From: Fidelibacterota bacterium
GTDB lineage: Bacteria; Fidelibacterota; UBA2242
Direction: 5' to 3'
DNA: 34,501 nucleotides
Assembly (NCBI GenBank): GCA_011046365.1
Contig: DSAS01000023.1
Span: forward strand, 1 to 34,501
The position numbers were made by a program, and so were the translations under genes. The notes under the pieces are model-generated. The model was not told the DNA's origin, made no database searches, and saw only the letters and a list, made by a program, of their open reading frames with translations. Shown one piece after another: positions 18,017 through 26,434 of this stretch; the stretch's first letter is position 1; every line of letters starts with the position of its first letter.

Positions 18017-18064
18017 GAATTTTATATAGACAAAGCAGCGAATCATCAGATCGAGAGTTAGTAT

Positions 18065-20533
18065 TTGAAAGTCTTAAAATTCGGCGGTACATCCGTCACC
18101 CGACCGGGAAATCTCAGGACCATTTTCCGGATTATCGGTAAAGAATATGAACAGGATCGAGCCGTGACGGCAGTCTTCTCGGCGTTGTCCGGCACAACTG
18201 ATGAGTTAATCACCATCAGTCAGCTCGCCGCCGATAAAGATCAAGAATACTGCCACCGTATCCAGCAGCTCGATAAAAAGCATCGAGAATATGTTAACTC
18301 GCTCTTTCCGGCTGACCAGAGACCCGCATTACTGAAAAATATTGACGCATTGATTACCGAACTGCAGGAAATCGTTCACGGCATTTTCCTGCTCAAGGAG
18401 CTGTCCAATCGCTCTCTCGATCTGGTGATGAGTTTCGGCGAACGCCTTTCCAATACGATCATCGCCGCTTACGGTGGGTATCTGGGGTTACCGGTTAAAT
18501 ATTCCGATGCCCGTCAGCTGATCGTCACAGACAACAATTTCGGTGCTGCCCGGGTTCAAATGGACCAGACGGTGGCAAGAATCCGGTCTTATTATCAGAC
18601 AGAAACCGGCATCCTTATCGTCACCGGTTTTATTGCCGCCACGGTTGAAGGTGTCACCACAACTCTGGGAAGAGGTGGTTCCGACCTGACGGCGTCACTG
18701 ATCGCCGCCGCTCTTGGTGCCGAAGAGGTGCAAATCTGGACCGATGTCAATGGCGTCATGTCTGCAAATCCACACAAAGTCAAGGGCGCCTTTTCACTGC
18801 GGGAGCTCAGCTACGAGGAGGCTATGGAGCTGAGTCATTTCGGGGCGAAAGTAATTCACCCGCCGACAATTCAACCGGCGATGGATAAAAATATTCCGGT
18901 GCGGATTATGAACACCTTCAACCCGGATTTCGCCGGGACGGTCATCAAATCCAGTCCCGGCAGCAACGGTGGACTGGTCAAAGGCATCACCTCCATCAGC
19001 GATATCGCCCTGCTAACTGTTCAGGGCAGCGGCATGGTCGGCGTCACCGGTATCTCCTCCCGCCTGTTCGGTTCGCTGGCAAAAGCCGATGTCAACGTGA
19101 TCCTGATCTCCCAGGCATCTTCAGAACATTCCATCTGCGTGGCTATCACGCCCGATTCAATTTCCAAGGCAAAAGCCGCTATCGAAGAGGAATTTGCTCT
19201 TGAAATCGCCGTCCACAGGGTGGACCCCGTAATTGTCGAAAAAGATTTGACGATCCTGGCGGTTGTCGGCGAACGCATGCGCAAAACCACCGGTCTCGCC
19301 GGGCGCCTGTTCAACGCGCTCGGTGAAAAAGCCGTTAACGTCATTGCCATCGCTCAGGGCTCCTCGGAGCTGAACATCTCCATCGTCATTGATAAACGCG
19401 ACGAATTGACGGCACTTAATGCCATCCACGAAGCATTCTTTGCCAAACAGACTCAAATCAACCTCTCTATCCTGGGCGTCGGCTTAATCGGTTCAACCCT
19501 GCTGAATCAGATACGGGACAATTATCAATCCCTCCTGGCTGAACAAGCCCTCGATCTGAGAGTGGTCGGTCTTGCCAACAGCCGTAAAATGCTGATTCAG
19601 GAATCCGGCATTGATTTAGCTTCCTGGAAAAATGCACTGGAAAATTCGGCTCTCGCCCGCGATTTAAACCTGCTGCTGGAAAAAATCCGGCAACTGAATC
19701 TCAGCAATAATGTCATAGTGGACTGTACCGCCAGCGCCGAGGTGATTGAATTCTACGACCGCTTCTTTGCCGCCCGAATCTCAATTGTCGCTGCCAACAA
19801 ATTAGCCAATACCGGCTCCTATGCACGGTATCTGAATTTCCGTAATCTGGCGAAAGAGAAAAACGTTCACTATCTCTATGAAACCAACGCCGGTGCGGCA
19901 TTGCCGATTATCAGCACCCTGCGCGACCTGATTAACTCCGGCGACCGGATTCTCAGGATCGAAGCCATTCTTTCCGGAACAATCAGCTTTATTTTCAATA
20001 ATGTCCAACCTGGTAAAAAATTCAGCTCTGTCGTCAAAGAAGCCCGCCTAAAAGGCTTTACCGAACCCGATCCGCGGGACGATCTCAACGGTCTCGATTT
20101 CGCCCGCAAACTGCTGATTCTCGCCCGGGAAATCGGCATTCCCATGGAACTGTCCGATATTAAAATTGATCCGATTCTTCCCGAAAAATGTCAAAAAGCA
20201 AGCACCGTGGAAGAATTCTTTCAGGAATTGGAAAAAACCGATGCCTATTTCGAAAAAATGATCAAACAGGCTGCGGCTGCCGGTCAGGTGCTGCGCTATA
20301 TCGCCCGTCTGGAAAACGAAACAGCAACAATTACACTGGAAACAATCAACGCTACCCACCCCTTCTATTCCCTGAAAGGCAGCGACAATATTATTGCTTT
20401 CACCACCAGTCGCTATAATGAAAATCCGCTGGTTATCAAGGGTGCCGGCGCCGGTGCCGATGTTACCGCCGCCGGTGTACTTGCCGATATATTTAAAATC
20501 GCAAATTCAGTTATTAAAAAACGGAGCTTTTAA
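18065..20533 (+). CDS. thrA: Bifunctional aspartokinase / homoserine dehydrogenase I
   Basis: The 822-aa fusion has the size and domain order of E. coli ThrA (820 aa). The aspartokinase domain (1 to about 290) carries KFGGTSV (4-10) and TTLGRGGSDLTASLIAAAL. Two ACT-type regulatory segments follow (about 312-460). The homoserine dehydrogenase domain (about 465-822) has the NAD(P) loop LGVGLIGSTLLNQI and the substrate segments YETNAGAALPII and LSGTISFIFNN. It catalyses the first and third steps from aspartate to threonine, and the ACT region is normally the site of threonine feedback. The start is a TTG giving MKVLKFGG, the family N-terminus. The stop overlaps the asd ATG by one base (TAATG). 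Confidence 0.97.
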   Translation: MKVLKFGGTSVTRPGNLRTIFRIIGKEYEQDRAVTAVFSALSGTTDELITISQLAADKDQEYCHRIQQLDKKHREYVNSLFPADQRPALLKNIDALITELQEIVHGIFLLKELSNRSLDLVMSFGERLSNTIIAAYGGYLGLPVKYSDARQLIVTDNNFGAARVQMDQTVARIRSYYQTETGILIVTGFIAATVEGVTTTLGRGGSDLTASLIAAALGAEEVQIWTDVNGVMSANPHKVKGAFSLRELSYEEAMELSHFGAKVIHPPTIQPAMDKNIPVRIMNTFNPDFAGTVIKSSPGSNGGLVKGITSISDIALLTVQGSGMVGVTGISSRLFGSLAKADVNVILISQASSEHSICVAITPDSISKAKAAIEEEFALEIAVHRVDPVIVEKDLTILAVVGERMRKTTGLAGRLFNALGEKAVNVIAIAQGSSELNISIVIDKRDELTALNAIHEAFFAKQTQINLSILGVGLIGSTLLNQIRDNYQSLLAEQALDLRVVGLANSRKMLIQESGIDLASWKNALENSALARDLNLLLEKIRQLNLSNNVIVDCTASAEVIEFYDRFFAARISIVAANKLANTGSYARYLNFRNLAKEKNVHYLYETNAGAALPIISTLRDLINSGDRILRIEAILSGTISFIFNNVQPGKKFSSVVKEARLKGFTEPDPRDDLNGLDFARKLLILAREIGIPMELSDIKIDPILPEKCQKASTVEEFFQELEKTDAYFEKMIKQAAAAGQVLRYIARLENETATITLETINATHPFYSLKGSDNIIAFTTSRYNENPLVIKGAGAGADVTAAGVLADIFKIANSVIKKRSF

Positions 20534-21618
20534 TGAAAATTCCTGTCGGCATACTGGGTGCCACCGGCATGGTCGGTCAAAATTACATCCGCCTGCTGGA
20601 AAATCACCCCTGGTTTGAGGTCTCTTATGTGGCGGCTTCGCCAAGAAGCGCCGGGGAAAATTACTCCGGAGCGGTCGCAGGTCGCTGGCAGATGCCGGGT
20701 CCGGTACCGGAAAACGTTCGCAATCTGATCGTGAAAGACGCCAACCATGTTACCGACGCAATCGGAAAGTGCCGCTTTGTATTTTCAGCCCTGGAAATGA
20801 ACCAAGCGGCGATCCGGGAGCTGGAAAACGAATACGCCGCAAACGACATTGCCGTGGTGAGTAACTGCTCGGCTCACCGCCACACGAAAGACGTTCCTAT
20901 GCTGATCCCGGAAATCAATCCCGATCATATTCGGCTCATCGCTGTCCAGCGTAAACACCACGGCTGGAAAAAGGGATTCGTTGCCGTGAAACCCAACTGC
21001 TCGGTACAGAGTTACCTGACACCCGTTTATGCCCTAATGCAAGCCGGATTTTCGGTCCGGCGCTTGATCGTCACGATGCTGCAGGCGGTCAGCGGTGGCG
21101 GTTACCCCGGTGTAGCATCGCTCGATATGGTGGACAATATTGTCCCCTTTATTCCCGGCGAGGAGGAAAAATCGGAAATCGAGCCGTTGAAAATTCTCGG
21201 CACGCTCCAAAACGACCGGATTATACCGATGAACTCTATGAAAATCTCCGCCCATTGCAACCGCGTTCCAGTTGTGGATGGTCATACGGCTTGCGTATCG
21301 CTGGAATTTGGCAAAAAGAAACCGGCGCTAGAAAAAATTCTGCAGCTTTGGTCCGAATTTAAATCACTTCCCCAGGAACTCAAACTGCCTTTTGCACCGC
21401 GACAACCGATTATTTATCTCAGTGAAAACGACCGCCCGCAGCCGCGAAAAGACCGGGATAATGAAAAAGCCATGGCGGTAACCGTTGGGAGACTGCGTCC
21501 CTGTAATGTTTTTGACATTCGCTTCGTCGGATTGAGCCACAACACCGTCCGCGGTGCCGCTGGCGGCGGTATCCTGAACGCCGAATTGCTGGTCAAAAAG
21601 GGCTATATCGAACCATGA
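20533..21618 (+). CDS. asd: Aspartate-semialdehyde dehydrogenase (fungal/archaeal type)
   Basis: The 361-aa protein resembles the yeast Hom2/archaeal class rather than the E. coli or Bacillus class. The NADP loop is GILGATGMVGQNYIRLL, followed by the class motif ASPRSAGENY. The catalytic cysteine is C156 in VKPNCSVQSYLTP, and a histidine-bearing segment follows in KISAHCNRVPVVDGHTACVSL. DRPQPRKDRD and LSHNTVRGAAGGGILNAELL close the protein. It reduces aspartyl phosphate to aspartate semialdehyde, the step between the two ThrA activities. It is tightly coupled to thrA (1-bp overlap) and thrB (4-bp ATGA overlap). Confidence 0.96.
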   Translation: MKIPVGILGATGMVGQNYIRLLENHPWFEVSYVAASPRSAGENYSGAVAGRWQMPGPVPENVRNLIVKDANHVTDAIGKCRFVFSALEMNQAAIRELENEYAANDIAVVSNCSAHRHTKDVPMLIPEINPDHIRLIAVQRKHHGWKKGFVAVKPNCSVQSYLTPVYALMQAGFSVRRLIVTMLQAVSGGGYPGVASLDMVDNIVPFIPGEEEKSEIEPLKILGTLQNDRIIPMNSMKISAHCNRVPVVDGHTACVSLEFGKKKPALEKILQLWSEFKSLPQELKLPFAPRQPIIYLSENDRPQPRKDRDNEKAMAVTVGRLRPCNVFDIRFVGLSHNTVRGAAGGGILNAELLVKKGYIEP

Positions 21619-22553
21619 AAAAGACGGTTACGGCTTTTGCCCCGGCTACTGTTGCCAATGTCGGCTGCGGTTTTGATATCTTCGGTTTTGCCGTCGCAGA
21701 ACCCGGCGATATCGTTCGGGTTACGCGCTATGACGGTCACGGCGTCCGGATAACCGCTATCAGCGGTGACGAGGGACGCCTGTCCCAAAACGCCGCCGAG
21801 AATACCGCCGGATTTGCCGTGCTCCGTTTTCTCGAAGAAATTCAATCCGATCAGGGAATCGAGATCCATCTAACCAAGCAATTGCCGCTGAGCAGCGGAA
21901 TGGGCTCCAGCGCCGCCAGCTCTGTGGCTGCCCTTAAAGCCATCAACCATCTGTTTGAAAATCCGCAACCGAAACGGAAATTGCTGGAAATCGGTATGGC
22001 TGCTGAAGCGCTAGCCTGCGGTTCACCCCATGCCGATAACGTCGCGCCGGCGCTCTATGGCGGCTTTATTCTGATTCGCGAAAATAATCCGCCTGAAATT
22101 ATCCGACTGCCGGTACCGGAAAATCTGCACTGCACGCTCATTCATCCGGATATCGAAATAAAAACGCAGGACGCCCGGAATATTCTCCCTGCAACTGTTC
22201 CGCTGAAAACCGCCGTAAGACAGTGGGCTAATACTGCGGCACTGGTCGCCGGACTGTATCGGAAAGATCTGGACTTAATCGGGCGTTCATCAACCGATCA
22301 CCTCGTCGAATCCCGGCGCGCAACGCTGATTCCCGGTTTTGACGAAGTCAAGCAGGCGGCGCTGGATTCCGGTGCTCTCGCCTGCAGTATTTCGGGTTCG
22401 GGTCCGGCGCTGTTCGCACTTTCGGCTTCTTTGAAAACCGCCCGGAAAATCGCCCTTGAAATGGGTAAAATTTACACCCGGCATTCTATTTCCAACCAGG
22501 TATATGTATCGAAAATCAACTGCACCGGCGCCCGCATTATTCATGAGGAATAA
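21615..22553 (+). CDS. thrB: Homoserine kinase
   Basis: The 312-aa GHMP-family kinase is close to E. coli ThrB length (310). It has ATVANVGCGFDIFGFAV at the N-terminus, the ATP-binding motif LPLSSGMGSSAASSVAAL (90-107), GSPHADNVAPALYGGF near residue 136, and the C-terminal GHMP motif ACSISGSGPALFAL near residue 256. It phosphorylates homoserine for threonine synthase. Its ATG overlaps the asd stop by 4 bp, and its last codons contain the Shine-Dalgarno for thrC. Confidence 0.97.
   Translation: MKKTVTAFAPATVANVGCGFDIFGFAVAEPGDIVRVTRYDGHGVRITAISGDEGRLSQNAAENTAGFAVLRFLEEIQSDQGIEIHLTKQLPLSSGMGSSAASSVAALKAINHLFENPQPKRKLLEIGMAAEALACGSPHADNVAPALYGGFILIRENNPPEIIRLPVPENLHCTLIHPDIEIKTQDARNILPATVPLKTAVRQWANTAALVAGLYRKDLDLIGRSSTDHLVESRRATLIPGFDEVKQAALDSGALACSISGSGPALFALSASLKTARKIALEMGKIYTRHSISNQVYVSKINCTGARIIHEE
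22545..22548 (+). promoter_or_regulatory. Ribosome binding site of thrC
   Basis: GAGG inside the last codons of thrB, 6 nt before the TTG at 22555. It favours the TTG over the overlapping ATG at 22543, which would place the Shine-Dalgarno inside the coding frame. Confidence 0.65.
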
Positions 22554-22554
22554 A

Positions 22555-23865
22555 TTGAAATTTTACAGCACCACCGACAGATCAGTCCGGGTCACGCTGC
22601 GCGAAGCCGTGCTGGGCGGTATGCCTCCCGACAAAGGGCTCTACATGCCGGAATTCATTCCCCGGTTGCCGCAGTCTTTTCTCAATTCACTCGACTCATC
22701 CGACTATCAAACCATCTGCCTCGAAATTGCCCAGGCGCTACTGGGCGACGATATTCCGTCGGCGGCGCTCCAAAATATTATTCACGATGCAATCAACTTC
22801 GGGACACCGCTGGTCTGGATTGAGGACCGGGTCAATACCCTGGAACTCTTTCACGGACCGACATTGGCGTTTAAAGACGTCGGCGCCCGCTTCATGTCCC
22901 GCCTGATGGCGTTCCTGATCAAAGATTCCGGTCAGAAACTGACCATCCTGGTCGCCACTTCCGGTGATACCGGCAGCGCCGTCGCTAACGGTTTTTACGA
23001 TATTCCCGGAATTGACGTCATCGTTCTCTATCCGGCAGCAAAAATCAGCCAGATCCAGGAAAAACAGATCGCCACGCTGGGTAAAAATATCACCGCCCTG
23101 AAAATTGACGGCAATTTTGACGATTGCCAGCGTCTGGTAAAAACCGCTCTGGCTGATTCAGACCTTCTCCGTTCGTTGCGGCTCACATCCGCCAATTCTA
23201 TCAATATCTGCCGCCTGATTCCGCAAATATTTTACTACTTTAATGCCCTGCGTCAAATCGGCGATTATTTATCCAGAGAGATTGTCATATGTGTGCCCAG
23301 CGGCAACTTCGGTAACCTCACCGCCGGCTTGATGGCGAAAAAGATGGGGCTGCCGGTGCAACGCTTCATCGCCGCCACCAATATCAATCACGTCGTACCC
23401 GTTTATCTGACCAGTGGCACCTTCGCACCGCGACCATCGGTTCAGACGATTTCCAACGCCATGGATGTGGGCGATCCCAGCAACTTCGCCCGCATTCTTG
23501 ATCTCTACAACTCTTCCTGGAAAGCTATTCAAAAAGACCTTGCCGGTGCCTACTATACCGACGACGAAACCCGTCAGGCAATCGCCAGGCTCGCCCATAA
23601 AACCGGCTACGTTCTTGATCCCCACGGAGCCGTCGCTTACCTCGGCTTGACCGATTATCTTGCCCAAAATCCCCGGTTCGATACCGGGATTTTCCTCGAA
23701 ACCGCTCATCCCGCTAAATTCAAGGATATCGTCGAACCGGTCATCGGTAAACCTGTTAACATTCCTCTCCGATTAAAGAAATTTCTGGACCGCGAGATAA
23801 AATCCATTTCAATGTCCCACCGGTATCCGGATTTCAAAGAATTTCTGCTTTTAAAAAGCAATTAA
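22555..23865 (+). CDS. thrC: Threonine synthase
   Basis: 436 aa from TTG 22555 (MKFYSTTDRSVRVTLREAV), which matches the length and N-terminus of the E. coli-type enzyme (428 aa, MKLYN...). The start is set by GAGG 6 nt upstream. The PLP lysine is K107 in HGPTLAFKDVGARFM. ATSGDTGSAVANGF and VPSGNFGNLTAGLMAKKMG bind the cofactor phosphate. It converts O-phosphohomoserine to threonine, the last step of the operon. A small palindrome near the 3' end is not followed by a T-run, and no clear terminator was found before sdpR. Confidence 0.97.
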   Translation: MKFYSTTDRSVRVTLREAVLGGMPPDKGLYMPEFIPRLPQSFLNSLDSSDYQTICLEIAQALLGDDIPSAALQNIIHDAINFGTPLVWIEDRVNTLELFHGPTLAFKDVGARFMSRLMAFLIKDSGQKLTILVATSGDTGSAVANGFYDIPGIDVIVLYPAAKISQIQEKQIATLGKNITALKIDGNFDDCQRLVKTALADSDLLRSLRLTSANSINICRLIPQIFYYFNALRQIGDYLSREIVICVPSGNFGNLTAGLMAKKMGLPVQRFIAATNINHVVPVYLTSGTFAPRPSVQTISNAMDVGDPSNFARILDLYNSSWKAIQKDLAGAYYTDDETRQAIARLAHKTGYVLDPHGAVAYLGLTDYLAQNPRFDTGIFLETAHPAKFKDIVEPVIGKPVNIPLRLKKFLDREIKSISMSHRYPDFKEFLLLKSN

Positions 23866-23889
23866 TTCCAACAAAATTTCACTTTTTAT

Positions 23890-23918
23890 TTGCCAAACAG
23901 CTAAATAGTTTATATATT
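23890..23918 (+). promoter_or_regulatory. Promoter of the sdpRI operon
   Basis: TTGCCA (23890-23895) and TATATT (23913-23918) are separated by exactly 17 bp, each one mismatch from the sigma-70 consensus. The -10 region lies inside the palindromic operator, and the sdpR start follows about 50 bp downstream. Confidence 0.6.
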
Positions 23919-23922
23919 TAGC
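23900..23922 (+). promoter_or_regulatory. Palindromic operator, likely SdpR binding site
   Basis: GCTAAATA (23900-23907), a 7-bp spacer, then TATTTAGC (23915-23922): a perfect 8-bp inverted repeat. A further half-site TATTTAG occurs at 23951-23957, just before the sdpR Shine-Dalgarno. Position over the promoter and symmetry fit a dimeric ArsR-family repressor controlling its own operon. Binding itself is inferred. Confidence 0.6.
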
Positions 23923-23969
23923 CGGTTGACTAATTAGAAAAATGGTGAAATATTTAGGTGAGCATTGAG

Positions 23970-24239
23970 ATGAACCAGATTTACAAAGCCCTTTCTGACC
24001 CAACCCGTCGCGAAATCCTCAAACTGCTGCGGGACAGGGACCTGAGCGCCGGTGAGATTGCCGGACATTTTAATATCACCAAACCTTCACTCTCTAAACA
24101 TTTCAATATCTTGAAGGAGGCGGACTTGATTCAGGCTGAAAGGGACGGAACAACCATCTATTATCACCTAAACGTCTCGGTCCTGGAAGAGGCTTTGCTG
24201 GCATTAATGGATACATTCAAACTGAAGGAGGGACATTAG
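23970..24239 (+). CDS. sdpR: ArsR-family autorepressor, SdpR type
   Basis: The winged-helix repressor has 89 aa from ATG 23970 (MNQIYKALSDPTRREILKLL), the SdpR N-terminus. A GTG four codons earlier is in frame, but AGGTGA stands 8-10 nt before the ATG. The recognition helix region is AGEIAGHFNITKPSLSKHFNILKEADLI and the wing is AERDGTTIYYHL. No metal-binding ELCVC-type motif is present, which separates it from metal-sensing ArsR proteins. In Bacillus subtilis SdpR represses sdpRI until it is held at the membrane by toxin-bound SdpI. The next gene follows directly, with no gap, and is SdpI-like, which supports the same logic here. Confidence 0.9.
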   Translation: MNQIYKALSDPTRREILKLLRDRDLSAGEIAGHFNITKPSLSKHFNILKEADLIQAERDGTTIYYHLNVSVLEEALLALMDTFKLKEGH

Positions 24240-24929
24240 ATGAAATCTGACAAAAATCCGCTGAAAAATCTTAAACCGGCAATACTGACGGCAATTGTGG
24301 TATTCATCATTGTGACCTTGGTTGCTTTATGGGCTGCCCGGCAGTTGCCGCCGGATATTAAATTGCCCGTCCACTGGAATGTCAACGGAGAGCCGGATCG
24401 CTATGCCGGTAAATTTTTGGGACTATTTATGATGCCTATCGTCATATTGGGTATCACCGCACTGCTGACATTTGTGCCGCGCATGGAGCCGCGTCAGAAG
24501 CATATCAAAATGTCCATGAAAGCCTACAATATCATCATCATCGGGCTAGTGCTGGTCTTTGCAACGCTCCACGTGGTAATAATCATGAATGCTCTCGGGA
24601 AACCATTCAGTATTGAAAAAATCGTACCGGCGCTGATCGGTTTTCTCTTCATCGTCATCGGCAATTTCATGGGCAAAGTACGCAGCAATTACATGCTGGG
24701 TATCAAGACGCCCTGGACGCTTTCCAGTGAAATCTCCTGGAACAAGACGCACCGTCTGGGCGGCTGGCTGTTTGTCATAACCGGTTGTTTAATTGTCCTC
24801 ACCAGCCTGGTATCCAGCGGTAAAAATACGATGTTCGTCCTGTTGATCGGTGTCTTCGGCACTGTTATTGTCACATTTGTGTACTCCTACATCATCTGGA
24901 AAAGGGATCCCGACAAACTGATGAAATAG
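24240..24929 (+). CDS. sdpI: SdpI-family membrane immunity protein (DUF1648 + SdpI)
   Basis: 229 aa with about six hydrophobic segments. After the first helix comes the DUF1648 signature LPVHWNVNGEPDRYAGK (residues 42-58). The SdpI signature is GKVRSNYMLGIKTPWTLSSEISWNKTHRLGGWLF (about 145-178), with helices on both sides. In B. subtilis SdpI gives immunity to the SdpC toxin and acts as signal receptor that sequesters SdpR. Here no sdpC-like gene is visible nearby, so it may protect against toxins from other cells or regulate something else. It starts on the base after the sdpR stop. Confidence 0.88.
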   Translation: MKSDKNPLKNLKPAILTAIVVFIIVTLVALWAARQLPPDIKLPVHWNVNGEPDRYAGKFLGLFMMPIVILGITALLTFVPRMEPRQKHIKMSMKAYNIIIIGLVLVFATLHVVIIMNALGKPFSIEKIVPALIGFLFIVIGNFMGKVRSNYMLGIKTPWTLSSEISWNKTHRLGGWLFVITGCLIVLTSLVSSGKNTMFVLLIGVFGTVIVTFVYSYIIWKRDPDKLMK

Positions 24930-24963
24930 ACCGATCGTTATCTATCCGAAATAGTGGTTCAGC

Positions 24964-24989
24964 TGCCACCGCTGTGCGGGCACTTTTTT
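24964..24989 (+). terminator. Candidate rho-independent terminator after sdpI
   Basis: CCGC-TGT-GCGG (24969-24979), extended by three pairs with single-base bulges to 24964-24982, is followed by CTTTTTT. It lies 35 bp after the sdpI stop. If real, it excludes a GTG at 24974 as start of the next gene. Confidence 0.45.
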
Positions 24990-25027
24990 ATTTGAATTCA
25001 ATTCTTTTTTCTTTCAAACTATGCCCG

Positions 25028-26281
25028 GTGACAAATTCGACCTCATGTGACGTAATTGTAGTTGGCGGTGGACCCGCCGGAATTCTGGCTGCCGGTCAGG
25101 CGGCACGGCGCGGGAAAAAGGTTCTGCTGCTGGAAAAAATGGATCGCCCGGGACGTAAACTGCGCATCACCGGCAAAGGACGGTGTAATCTGACCAATGC
25201 CACCTCCATTGATGAATTTATCCGCCACTTTGGAAAAAACGGTCGCTTCCTGAAGCCGGCATTCTACGGCTTTTTTGTTGATGACCTCCGGGAATTACTG
25301 GCAGATCAGGGAATTCCGACCATCATTGAACGCGGCAACCGGGTTTTCCCCGAATGCGAAAGCGCCGCCGTCGTCACGGGGGCATTGATTCGCTGGCTGC
25401 AGCAGACCGGCGGCACGATTATACTCGGTAGCGGAGTCACGAATCTGCTCATTAAGGATGGACGAATCACCGGGGTTACCACCGCCAGTGGTCGAGTGTA
25501 CTCTGCCGCCAATGTCATTGTCTGCACTGGCGGAAAGAGCTATCCCCTGACCGGTTCCACCGGAGACGGCTATTTATTAGCCGTACAAGCCGGTCATAAA
25601 ATTGTACCGCCCCGCCCGGCTTTAATTCCGCTGGAAACAGAAGGAAACATTGCCCGGCGACTTCAGGGACTCAGTCTGCGCAACGTCTCCGCCTCACTCT
25701 GGGTTAACGGAAAAAAGCAGGCAGCCGAGTTCGGCGAAATGCTCTTTGCCCATTTCGGTCTCACCGGACCGATTATCCTGACACTCTCCGGAATGGCTGT
25801 TGACGCTTTGAGCAAAAAGGCTGTAGTTGAAATTGCTCTGGACCTGAAACCTGCTCTGGATTATCAACAACTCGATGCCCGCCTGCGGCGGGATTTCGAC
25901 GAGCATCCCAAACAACAATTCCATAAAATTCTAAAGTTACTGTTACCCAGCAGTCTGATTCCGGTCTGTCTCGATTTGACCGGTATCCAGCCGCATAAAA
26001 ATGCCGGCGAAATCACCGCCAGAGAGCGGCAGACTCTCCGCAACTGGCTCAAGGATTTTCGCTTCCGGGTAACCGGACACCGACCGATCGAGGAGGCAAT
26101 CATCACCGCCGGCGGCGTCTGCCTCAAGGAGATCAACCCAAAAACATTGGAATCCCGGCGTGTGAAAGGGCTCTATTTTGCCGGCGAAGTGCTCGATATC
26201 AACGCCGATACCGGCGGTTACAATCTACAAGCCGCCTTCTCAACCGGCTGGCTGGCGGGAAATTGTGTCACGGAACATTAG
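25028..26281 (+). CDS. HI0933/YhiN-family FAD-dependent oxidoreductase
   Basis: 417 aa from GTG 25028. The frame is open from 24974, but that part overlaps a terminator-like hairpin and precedes the fold; no good Shine-Dalgarno marks either start. The FAD-binding loop is CDVIVVGGGPAGILAAGQAARRG at the N-terminus, followed by the family motif GRKLRITGKGRCNLTN (residues about 41-56). CTGGKSYPLTGSTGDGY comes in the middle, and the C-terminal FAD motif is LYFAGEVLDINADTGGYNLQAAFSTGWLAG. The family resembles BaiN and other flavoproteins; its cellular substrate is not established. It stands between two likely terminators and appears monocistronic. Confidence 0.92.
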   Translation: MTNSTSCDVIVVGGGPAGILAAGQAARRGKKVLLLEKMDRPGRKLRITGKGRCNLTNATSIDEFIRHFGKNGRFLKPAFYGFFVDDLRELLADQGIPTIIERGNRVFPECESAAVVTGALIRWLQQTGGTIILGSGVTNLLIKDGRITGVTTASGRVYSAANVIVCTGGKSYPLTGSTGDGYLLAVQAGHKIVPPRPALIPLETEGNIARRLQGLSLRNVSASLWVNGKKQAAEFGEMLFAHFGLTGPIILTLSGMAVDALSKKAVVEIALDLKPALDYQQLDARLRRDFDEHPKQQFHKILKLLLPSSLIPVCLDLTGIQPHKNAGEITARERQTLRNWLKDFRFRVTGHRPIEEAIITAGGVCLKEINPKTLESRRVKGLYFAGEVLDINADTGGYNLQAAFSTGWLAGNCVTEH

Positions 26282-26319
26282 TATATCACAACAAAATATT
26301 TAAAGCAAAAATATGGTCC

Positions 26320-26340
26320 AACCTTCCGAAGGTTTTCATA
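26320..26340 (+). terminator. Weak terminator-like hairpin after the flavoprotein gene
   Basis: AACCTT-CCG-AAGGTT (26320-26334) is followed by TTCATATTT. The stem is perfect, but short and AT-rich. A second palindrome, AGGTTAATTAACCT, follows at 26348-26361. Confidence 0.3.
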
Positions 26341-26434
26341 TTTCAGAAGGTTAATTAACCTCTTTCGCAGTTACTCTGGTTAATTCGTTTTAAAAAAATT
26401 GGATTTATAGTCCATTCATCGGAAATTTATCACG

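Larger units (their letters stand above)
17755..18064. other. Divergent uvrB-thrA intergenic region
   Basis: 310 bp with no convincing gene. The uvrB-proximal part contains a tandem AGATACA pair (17784-17797) and clustered CCGG-containing segments (about 17806-17826) followed by a T-rich tract. The thrA-proximal part has two stem-loops (17949-17971 and 17977-18016). I could not assign confident -35/-10 pairs in either direction. A leader peptide rich in Thr or Ile codons, as in enterobacterial thr attenuation, was looked for and not found. Confidence 0.6.

Noticed and set aside
17998-18064. ATG-led frame upstream of thrA as a leader peptide
   Set aside because: It has no run of Thr or Ile codons and reads out of frame deep into thrA without a stop near the hairpins.
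23846-23860. TGCTTTT-A-AAAAGCA palindrome at the end of thrC as a terminator
   Set aside because: It is inside the last thrC codons, has almost no loop and no following T-run.
24974-25027. N-terminal extension of the HI0933-type flavoprotein from GTG 24974
   Set aside because: It begins within a terminator-like hairpin, has no Shine-Dalgarno, and the extra residues are not part of the FAD fold.
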